This document shows, piece by piece, positions 58,470-64,000 of a DNA stretch of 64,000 nt. Positions within the stretch are counted from its first letter, which is position 1. Every line of letters starts with the position of its first letter. A program made the position numbers and the translations under genes. This DNA is from Flavobacteriales bacterium (lineage in GTDB: Bacteria > Bacteroidota > Bacteroidia > Flavobacteriales_F > PHOS-HE28), in NCBI GenBank assembly GCA_020635695.1, contig JACJZH010000010.1:97219-161218 (forward strand), in the 5' to 3' direction. The notes under the pieces are model-generated. The model ran no database searches. It worked only from the letters and a program-made list of their open reading frames with translations, and had not been told where the DNA came from.

Positions 58470-59081
58470 ATGGGCCTTTTCGCACGCGAACTGGAGCAGG
58501 CCAGCGACGAGCGCCTCATGGAGCTGGTGCGCAAGGGGGACGAACCCGCCTTCGCCGCGCTCTACGACCGCTACCAGGGCCGGCTGATGAGCTACTTCCA
58601 CCGGATGCTGTGGAAGGACCGCGAGCGGGCGCAGGACTTCGTGCAGGAGCTCTTCACCAAGCTGGCGCAGCGGCCGGAGAGCTACGACCCCTCGCGCCCC
58701 TTCAGCACCTGGCTGTTCAGCGTGGCGAACAACCTGTGCAAGAACGAGTACCGCCGGGAGGAGGTGCGCAAGCGCGCCGAACCCGAGCTGCGCTACAACG
58801 GGCAGGGCGTGCAGGAGGCCAAGGGGGGCGACGGCGTGGACCGCGCCGCCTTCCGCGAGCGGCTGGACGCCGAGCTGGACCGCCTGGAGCCCGACCACAA
58901 GGCCACCTTCGTGATGCGCTACCACGAGGACATGGCCATCAAGGAGATCGCCGGCGCCCTGGGCTGTTCCGAGGGCACGGTGAAGTCGCGCCTGTTCTAT
59001 ACCCTGAAAAAGCTGGCCGAACGCCTGAAGGAGTTCGACCCGCGCCTGATGCACCATGGCCAAGGAGATCTACGATCCTGA
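58470..59081 (+). CDS. ECF-family RNA polymerase sigma factor
   Basis: 203 residues. Region 2 (about 28-95) has AFAALYDRYQGRLMSYFHRM and RPFSTWLFSVANNLCKNEYR, and region 4 (about 130-195) has RLEPDHKATFVMRYHEDMAI then EIAGALGCSEGTVKSRLFYT, the DNA-binding helix-turn-helix. No region 3, so it is an ECF member. Its 3-prime end overlaps by 26 bp a gene with one membrane helix that looks like its anti-sigma factor, which suggests the sigma factor is held at the membrane and released by an envelope signal. Confidence 0.92.
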   Translation: MGLFARELEQASDERLMELVRKGDEPAFAALYDRYQGRLMSYFHRMLWKDRERAQDFVQELFTKLAQRPESYDPSRPFSTWLFSVANNLCKNEYRREEVRKRAEPELRYNGQGVQEAKGGDGVDRAAFRERLDAELDRLEPDHKATFVMRYHEDMAIKEIAGALGCSEGTVKSRLFYTLKKLAERLKEFDPRLMHHGQGDLRS

Positions 59082-59985
59082 GGACCTCGAGTCCCTGATG
59101 AGCGAACGCGGCTTCGACGAGCTGCTGGAGGAGGAGCGCGCCTTCGTGCTGCGGCACCTGAGCGGGCGCGACGAGTACGAACGCATGCGCGCCCTGCTGG
59201 GCCACCTGCGGGATGCGGGCCGGGACCAGGAGCCGCTGGAGGCGCACCCCGTGGTGAAGGAACGCGTGCTGGCGGCCTTCCGCGAGGCGCAGCAGCCCAC
59301 CTGGCGCATCTGGCTGAACAGCCTGGGCGGATGGCTCTTTCCCCCGCAGGCGCAGGGGTTCTGGCGGCCGGCCCTGGCCTTCGCGACCCTGGCCCTGGTG
59401 GTGACCGCCGGCGTGCTGGGCTACCAGCGCCTGGCCGACGACCGGCAGCAGCAGGTGGCCGAGGTGCGGCGGGAGAAGGCCGAGGAACCCGTGCCCGCAC
59501 ACACCCGCGAGCAGGCGACCGAGGAACCGAGCGAGGAGCTGAACGCGGAGCTGGAACGACCTGCGGAGGCCGAGGCGGAAGGTGCTGCCGCCAAGCAGCC
59601 GATCGAGCTGGCCGAAGTGCGCTCGGCCGAGGTGGTGGAGGATGATGCGGTGATGAAGGACCTGGACATGGAGGTGGCGGAAGAGGAACCCGCCACGCTG
59701 CGTTCCGAGGCCTTCGCCCCTGCCGCCGCGGATGTGGCCCAGGTGCAGGCGGACTCGTTCACGGATGAAATGCTCGTGACCGACAAGGTGCTGAGCGAGG
59801 TGGCACGGATGCCGGAAAGCCAGGCGACCTACTCCGCCGACGTGCAGGAAGTGGTGGTGGAAGCCGCCAGGACCAACCGCCGGGAGAAGAAGGAAAGCGG
59901 AGATGCGCTGGGGAACGTGGCGATGGAGGACCGCTCGCTGGCGGCCAATCCGGGCATCATGGCCCTGTTGCAGCCGGGCTGGTAA
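59056..59985 (+). CDS. Putative membrane-anchored anti-sigma factor
   Basis: 309 residues. The N-terminal cytosolic part (about 1-80) is charged and helical, as in anti-sigma domains of ECF partners; no zinc-binding HxxxCxxC motif is seen. One membrane helix (PALAFATLALVVTAGVLGY, about 95-113) leads to an acidic, low-complexity periplasmic region rich in E, A and V (about 120-300). The 26-bp overlap with the sigma gene indicates translational coupling. The family assignment rests on context and topology more than sequence. Confidence 0.72.
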   Translation: MAKEIYDPEDLESLMSERGFDELLEEERAFVLRHLSGRDEYERMRALLGHLRDAGRDQEPLEAHPVVKERVLAAFREAQQPTWRIWLNSLGGWLFPPQAQGFWRPALAFATLALVVTAGVLGYQRLADDRQQQVAEVRREKAEEPVPAHTREQATEEPSEELNAELERPAEAEAEGAAAKQPIELAEVRSAEVVEDDAVMKDLDMEVAEEEPATLRSEAFAPAAADVAQVQADSFTDEMLVTDKVLSEVARMPESQATYSADVQEVVVEAARTNRREKKESGDALGNVAMEDRSLAANPGIMALLQPGW

Positions 59986-59988
59986 GGC

Positions 59989-60321
59989 TCAGCGCACCAC
60001 CTGCGTGATGGCGAAGTCGCGGGCGGTGACCGTGACGGTCAACTCCCCCAGGGGCATGGCCCGCTTGTCCAGCAGGCGCACCAGTTCCCCGGTCATGGCC
60101 TTGCCTTCCTCGCTGTAGACCACGCGGCCCTTCGCGTCGCGCACCAGGATCGCCACCTTGCCGATCTTCCGGTGGTTCCGGATGTTCAGCTTCAGGAAGG
60201 CGGAGCCGGGCGCGGCCTCCACGCTCACGGTGGCCTTCGCGGGTTCGCCACCGCCGGCCACCACGGGGCCTGCGAGCAGGAACAGTGCGCTGAGGGCGAG
60301 GGTTGAAAGGATGCGACGCAT
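59989..60321 (-). CDS. Small secreted beta-rich protein
   Basis: Start ATG 60321 (MRRILSTLALSALFLLAGPV) gives 110 residues with a signal peptide. The mature part reads as short beta strands (AFLKLNIRNHRKIGKVAILV and DAKGRVVYSEEG), like an immunoglobulin-type single domain. No family recognised. It converges on the anti-sigma gene. Confidence 0.6.
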   Translation of the reverse strand: MRRILSTLALSALFLLAGPVVAGGGEPAKATVSVEAAPGSAFLKLNIRNHRKIGKVAILVRDAKGRVVYSEEGKAMTGELVRLLDKRAMPLGELTVTVTARDFAITQVVR

Positions 60322-60380
60322 GGCGTTCGAAGTACGAAGATAGGCCATTCCCCGCTGGGATCCAAGCCCTTGCACCCGCC

Positions 60381-61358
60381 TCACTCCCATTTCTGCTCGA
60401 AGGTGGCCTTCACCAGCTCGGTACCGGAATCGGTGGTGAGGGCGAAGTCGAAGCCCTCGTAGATGGCATGCGCCCCGTGGGCCCCATCGGCGCGGAGGGC
60501 CAGGAAGCCCACCTGGTGGTCCTTGAGGCCGGGGTTCTGCTTCATGATCCGGTGGACGGCCTCGCGGCAGGCGGCGTCCGGTTCCATGCCCTGCCGCATC
60601 AGCTCCACCACGGTATGGCTGCCGGCGATGCGGATCACCAGTTCACCGGTGCCGGTGGCGCAGGCGGCGCCCACCTCCCCGTCCACGAACAGCCCGGCGC
60701 CGATGATGGGGGAATCACCCACCCGGCCGTGCACCTTGTAGGCCATGCCGCTGGTGGTGCAGCTGCCGGCAAGCCTGCCCGACGCATCCACCCCCACCAT
60801 GCCGATGGTGTCGTGGTTCTCCACGTTCACCACGGGCTTGTAGTCGCTGGTCTTGAGCCACTCCTGCCAGGCCTTGCGCACCTCGGGCAGGTCCACCTCC
60901 TTCCGGGTGAAGCCGTTCTCCAGGGCCCAGCGTTCGGCGCCCTCCCCCACGAGCATCACGTGCGGCGTCCTTTCCATGACGGCCCGGGCGATGCTGATGG
61001 GGTGCTCGAAATGCTCCACGAAGGCCACGGCGCCGGCACGGCCCGCATGGTCCTGGATGCAGGCATCGAGGGTGACGTGCCCGTCGCGGTCTGGACGGCC
61101 GCCCAGGCCCACGCTGCGGTTGGTGAGGTCGCTTTCCACCGCCGCCACGCCCAATTCCACGGCGTCCAGGATGCTGCCCCCGTTGCCCAAGGTGTTCCAG
61201 GCGGCCTCGTTGGCCTGGAGGCCGTGCTGCCAGGTGGAAATGACCTTGGCACCGGCGGGCCGGGACAGGATGCCCCGGGCCGCGGCCGGTCCTGCGAGCA
61301 CCGTGCCGAGCGCGGCCGCCGAACCGGTCTTCAAGAACTCCCTGCGCGTCCTTCCCAT
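60381..61358 (-). CDS. Glycosylasparaginase/isoaspartyl peptidase (Ntn hydrolase) with Tat signal
   Basis: 325 residues. The N-terminus MGRTRREFLKTGSAAALGT is a twin-arginine signal, so the enzyme is exported folded. The Ntn-hydrolase maturation site is HDTIGMV: T184 becomes the N-terminal nucleophile after self-cleavage at the D183-T184 bond. The GTGELVIRIAGS stretch shapes the active-site floor. Family members remove asparagine from N-linked glycan stubs or cleave isoaspartyl bonds. Tat export of this family is seen in several Bacteroidota. The nearby glycan genes make a glycoprotein role plausible but this is inference. Confidence 0.87.
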   Translation of the reverse strand: MGRTRREFLKTGSAAALGTVLAGPAAARGILSRPAGAKVISTWQHGLQANEAAWNTLGNGGSILDAVELGVAAVESDLTNRSVGLGGRPDRDGHVTLDACIQDHAGRAGAVAFVEHFEHPISIARAVMERTPHVMLVGEGAERWALENGFTRKEVDLPEVRKAWQEWLKTSDYKPVVNVENHDTIGMVGVDASGRLAGSCTTSGMAYKVHGRVGDSPIIGAGLFVDGEVGAACATGTGELVIRIAGSHTVVELMRQGMEPDAACREAVHRIMKQNPGLKDHQVGFLALRADGAHGAHAIYEGFDFALTTDSGTELVKATFEQKWE

Positions 61359-61365
61359 GGGGTGA

Positions 61366-61400
61366 AAATAGCAGGAAGGCCCCGCAATGCGGAGCCTTCC
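61366..61400 (-). terminator. Terminator of the third T9SS gene
   Basis: On the minus strand, GGAAGGCTCCGC and GCGGGGCCTTCC form a 12-bp stem with loop ATT, followed by TGCTATTTTC. It lies 22 bp past the stop at 61423. Confidence 0.72.
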
Positions 61401-61422
61401 CGATCTTTCAAGCGTGGTGTGA

Positions 61423-62232
61423 TCAGCGGGCGATCAGCACGCGCTCGGAGTACTGCTTGTTCGCCATGCGCACGGACACCATGTAGGCACCGTTGTCCAG
61501 GTCGCGGGCATCGTAGCTGAAGATGCGACGGTTCACCTCGGCCACGCGCTCGGTGGCGACGATCTTGCCGCTCATGTCGATCAGCGTGATCACGGCCTCA
61601 CCTTCCAGGGCGTTGAAGCTCAGGTTGATGATGTCGTTGGCGGGGTTCGGGTACACCATGATGCCGGGCAGGGCCTCGTTCTCGAACAGGCCCACCGTGG
61701 AACCGTCGGCCAGCAGGGCCACGTCGTCCACCAGGATGTTGGAGACGGTGGTGGTGGTCTGGAAGCCTTCGATGCGGATGGTGTGCGTGCCACCGGCGTA
61801 GCTGTTCATGTCGATGTCCAGCAGGGTGTAGTCGCCGTAGGTCGAGCTGTCAGCGACCGACACGGAGGCCACCACGGTACCGTCCACGGACACGTCCACA
61901 CGGTCGTTGGGCTCGGCGTTGGGCAGGGCCACCTTCACGTACATGATCAGGCGCACGTCGGGGCCGGTGGGCACCATGGCGCTCTGCTCCACGGAGCCGG
62001 TCTCGGTGGCGCCTCCGGCACCGCCGAACCACACGTACCAGGTACCCGTGCGGGAAACGCAGGGGCCACCGCAGGTGCCGCAGCCGGCATCACACAGCGG
62101 GGTCCCGAAATTGGTGGAAGCCTCGGTCCAGGCTCCTCCTCCGGCACCACCCTCGAAACCGCCATCATTGATCTGGGCCGAGGAGGTGAAAGCGAAAAGT
62201 GTCGCAGCAGCGACGAGCGTAAAGTGCTTCAT
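61423..62232 (-). CDS. T9SS type A sorting-domain secreted protein with jelly-roll domain
   Basis: 269 residues with a signal peptide (MKHFTLVAAATLFAFTSSAQ). The central part looks like a carbohydrate- or adhesion-type jelly roll (YVWFGGAGGATETGSVEQSA and VDVSVDGTVVASVSVADSST) with a clustered CDAGCGTCGGPC motif at about 48-60. The C-terminal type A T9SS domain has VYPNPANDIINLSFNALEGE and DNGAYMVSVRMANKQYSERV. It should be exported through T9SS and attached to the surface or released. Ligand unknown. Confidence 0.85.
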   Translation of the reverse strand: MKHFTLVAAATLFAFTSSAQINDGGFEGGAGGGAWTEASTNFGTPLCDAGCGTCGGPCVSRTGTWYVWFGGAGGATETGSVEQSAMVPTGPDVRLIMYVKVALPNAEPNDRVDVSVDGTVVASVSVADSSTYGDYTLLDIDMNSYAGGTHTIRIEGFQTTTTVSNILVDDVALLADGSTVGLFENEALPGIMVYPNPANDIINLSFNALEGEAVITLIDMSGKIVATERVAEVNRRIFSYDARDLDNGAYMVSVRMANKQYSERVLIAR

Positions 62233-62346
62233 GCGTTGAAGGTTTAGGATTCAGCCCGCAAGCTAATCCTTTGCGCGCGGACTGGATCACTTCCGCCCCC
62301 TAAACTTGTGCACGAACCCGCCCACCATGGCGCGGGAACAACGGGC

Positions 62347-63735
62347 ATGGCAGCTTCACGATCGACCCTACCCATGGTGGTGCTCACCACCCTCTTCTTC
62401 ATGTGGGGGTTCATGACCGTGATGAACGACGTGCTGATCCCGCACCTGAAGGCCGTGTTCACACTGAGCTATGCGCAGAGCATGCTGGTGCAGTTCGCCT
62501 TCTTCGGGGCCTACTTCGTGGGCTCGGTGGCCTACTTCGCCCTGAGCCTGCGCGGCAGCGACCCCATCCGTCGGCTGGGCTACAAGCGCGCCTCCATCGC
62601 CGGGCTGCTGCTGAGCGCCCTGGGGGCGGTGCTCTTCGTGCCCGCCACCTACGTGCACGTGTACGGGGCCTACCTGGCGGCGCTCTTCGTGCTGGGGCTG
62701 GGCTTCACCCTGCTGCAGATCGCGGCCAACCCGTTCGTGGCCATCATCGGGGAACCGGAAGGCGCCAGCGGCCGGTTGAACCTGGCGCAGGCCTTCAACA
62801 GCCTGGGCACCACCCTGGCGCCCATCGTGGGCGGGGCCCTGATCTTCCGCCTGTTCGCCGGGGATGCCGCCGTGCGCTGGCCCTACCTGGCCTTCGCCGG
62901 GCTGCTGGTGCTGCAGGCCGCCTGGCTGTGGCTGACCCGCCTGCCGGAGCCGCCACCCTCGAAAGCCGCGACCGGACGCGCCTGGGAACACCCGCAGCTG
63001 GTGCGCGGCATGGTGGCCATCTTCTGCTACGTGGGCGTGGAGGTGGCCATCGGCAGCCTCCTGATCTCCTTCGCGGGACTGCCCCGTGTGATGGGCCTGA
63101 CCGCGGACGATGCCAAGGTGTACCTGAGCCTGTACTGGGGCGGGGCCATGATCGGCCGCTTCCTCGGGGCCATCTCCCTGGGCCGCCAGATGCCCGCCCG
63201 CTGGCGCACCGTGGTGATGGTGGGCCTGGGGCTGGTGCTCTTCTGGCTGCTGTTCGTGCTGAACCGGCTGGAAAGCGGCGTGGCGCTGGACCAGGTGAAC
63301 ACCCTGCTGCTCTTCATCGGCCTCAACATCTTCGTGTTCCACCTGGCCGGACCGAACGCGGGCCGTGCGCTGGGGCTCTTCGCCCTGGTGACCATGGGCC
63401 TGTTGGTGGCCGCGGTGTCCGGCGGCGGTCCCTGGGCCCTGTGGGCGCTCACGGCCATCGGGCTCTTCAACTCGATCATGTGGAGCAACACCTTCACCCT
63501 GGCCATCGACGGGCTGGGCGAGGACACCGCGCAGGGCAGCAGCCTGCTGGTGATGATGATCGTGGGCGGGGCGCTCCTGCCCTACCTCCAGGGCCTGCTG
63601 GCCGACTCCTGGGCCACGCCGGAAGACCCGGACGCAGGCCTGCAGCAGAGCTTCCTGCTTCCCGTTGTCTGCTATGCCTATCTGGCCTGGTATGGCCTGC
63701 GGGGAAGCCGGCACAACCGGACCGTGGACGCATGA
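62347..63735 (+). CDS. FHS-family sugar MFS transporter (glucose/galactose type)
   Basis: Start ATG 62347 (MAASRSTLPMVVLTTLFFMW) gives 462 residues; a GTG at 62308 is an alternative start. About twelve membrane helices are present. Family marks include FFMWGFMTVMNDVLIPHLKA in helix 1 and FTLLQIAANPFVAIIGEPEG with LNLAQAFNSLGTTLAP, which characterise the FucP/GluP-type sugar:H+ symporters. It imports hexoses. Its stop overlaps the ROK kinase ATG (ATGA), so import and phosphorylation of the sugar are coupled. Confidence 0.9.
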   Translation: MAASRSTLPMVVLTTLFFMWGFMTVMNDVLIPHLKAVFTLSYAQSMLVQFAFFGAYFVGSVAYFALSLRGSDPIRRLGYKRASIAGLLLSALGAVLFVPATYVHVYGAYLAALFVLGLGFTLLQIAANPFVAIIGEPEGASGRLNLAQAFNSLGTTLAPIVGGALIFRLFAGDAAVRWPYLAFAGLLVLQAAWLWLTRLPEPPPSKAATGRAWEHPQLVRGMVAIFCYVGVEVAIGSLLISFAGLPRVMGLTADDAKVYLSLYWGGAMIGRFLGAISLGRQMPARWRTVVMVGLGLVLFWLLFVLNRLESGVALDQVNTLLLFIGLNIFVFHLAGPNAGRALGLFALVTMGLLVAAVSGGGPWALWALTAIGLFNSIMWSNTFTLAIDGLGEDTAQGSSLLVMMIVGGALLPYLQGLLADSWATPEDPDAGLQQSFLLPVVCYAYLAWYGLRGSRHNRTVDA

Positions 63736-64000
63736 TCATCGGCATCGACATCGGCGGCACCACCAGCAAACTGGGCCTGGTCCAGGATGGCCGGGTGATC
63801 GCGCATAGCCGCATCCCGACCACGGGACATGCCGACGAGCATGCCTTCGCGGACACGCTTGCCAAGGCCTGCCGGGACCTCGTCGCTGCCCAACCTCCAA
63901 CCTCCAACGTTCAACATCCAACTTCGATAGGCATCGGCGCCCCCAACGGCAACCAGCATACCGGCAGCATCGACCGGGCGCCCAACCTGCCGTGGAAGCG
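63732..64000 (+). CDS. ROK-family sugar kinase (glucokinase-like), partial
   Basis: The 5-prime 89 codons are present; the rest runs off the window. The ATG overlaps the transporter stop. The N-terminus MIIGIDIGGTTSKLGLVQDG is the ROK/glucokinase ATP-binding motif. IGIGAPNGN and APNLPWK at the end are standard ROK sequence. Between them lies a 35-bp heptamer-repeat segment (63891-63925) that encodes QPPTSNVQHPTS, an insertion not expected in the family. Substrate is probably glucose or another hexose imported by the neighbouring transporter. Confidence 0.88.
   Translation, partial: MIIGIDIGGTTSKLGLVQDGRVIAHSRIPTTGHADEHAFADTLAKACRDLVAAQPPTSNVQHPTSIGIGAPNGNQHTGSIDRAPNLPWK
63891..63925 (+). repeat. 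Heptanucleotide array inside the ROK kinase gene, 5 units
   Basis: CAACCTC, CAACCTC, CAACGTT, CAACATC and CAACTTC follow one another without a gap. In the rotated phase they read (T/C)TCAAC-like, related to the TTCAGCG array at 38087-38170. They are translated as low-complexity residues in the kinase. Confidence 0.85.

Overview
The window comes from a GC-rich member of the Bacteroidota, most likely a Flavobacteriales-type lineage. Three genes encode secreted proteins with a C-terminal type IX secretion (T9SS) sorting domain. Putative promoters follow the Bacteroidota pattern (TTTG-like -33, about 20 bp, TAnnTTTG-like -7) rather than -35/-10. Shine-Dalgarno sites are rare, and several Bacteroidota-typical families occur (DUF493, the metzincin-type zinc protease, a GNAT-nitrilase fusion, DUF5723-like). 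No phage, transposon or CRISPR was seen, so this reads as an ordinary chromosomal segment. Genus-level assignment is not possible from the sequence alone.

Layout. 1-3.5 kb (minus strand): a glycan/polyprenol module with a GT-C membrane glycosyltransferase running off the edge into a methyltransferase motif, a processive GT2 and a DPM-like GT2. 3.6-7.3 kb: a membrane 4Fe-4S protein coupled to a FAD/NAD(P) oxidoreductase, then a secreted GH113-like glycosidase. 7.3-13.9 kb: a small ORF with its own promoter, an EF-G paralogue, DoxX, a TPR protein and a large secreted metzincin. 13.9-19.8 kb: a second GT-C-like membrane protein, the thrS-infC-rpmI-rplT translation operon, a small membrane protein with a prohibitin-like SPFH protein, and tRNA-Ala(CGC). 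19.8-22.5 kb (minus): TPR lipoprotein, recA, bcp. 22.9-33.1 kb: one 3,398-residue T9SS surface protein carrying 22 tandem 222-bp repeats. 33.2-41.4 kb: small membrane protein, rarA, a lipoprotein/outer-membrane pair, a heptanucleotide array, a 2OG-Fe(II) oxygenase, an OmpA-family protein and queE. 41.5-41.7 kb: a probable structured ncRNA with its own promoter and terminator. 41.7-47 kb: a Tudor-like protein, a GreA/GreB-like factor, the GNAT-nitrilase fusion, a KirBac-type channel and a TPR protein. 47-52.5 kb: gyrA and clpC diverging around an inverted pair of DnaA-box-like sequences. 52.8-62.2 kb: a cysteine-rich mosaic T9SS protein, an outer-membrane barrel, DUF493, an ECF sigma/anti-sigma pair, a Tat-type glycosylasparaginase and a third T9SS protein. 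62.3-64 kb: an FHS-family sugar transporter coupled to a ROK sugar kinase that runs off the edge.

How it works together. Housekeeping information-processing genes alternate with a cell-surface programme: T9SS cargo, outer-membrane proteins, lipoproteins, secreted hydrolases and glycosyltransferases. Many neighbours overlap by 4 bp (ATGA or GTGA), which suggests translational coupling inside short operons. The least explained items are the ncRNA upstream of queE, the DnaA-box palindrome upstream of gyrA/clpC, the higher-order structure of the adhesin repeats, and a heptamer repeat family that also lies inside the ROK kinase gene.
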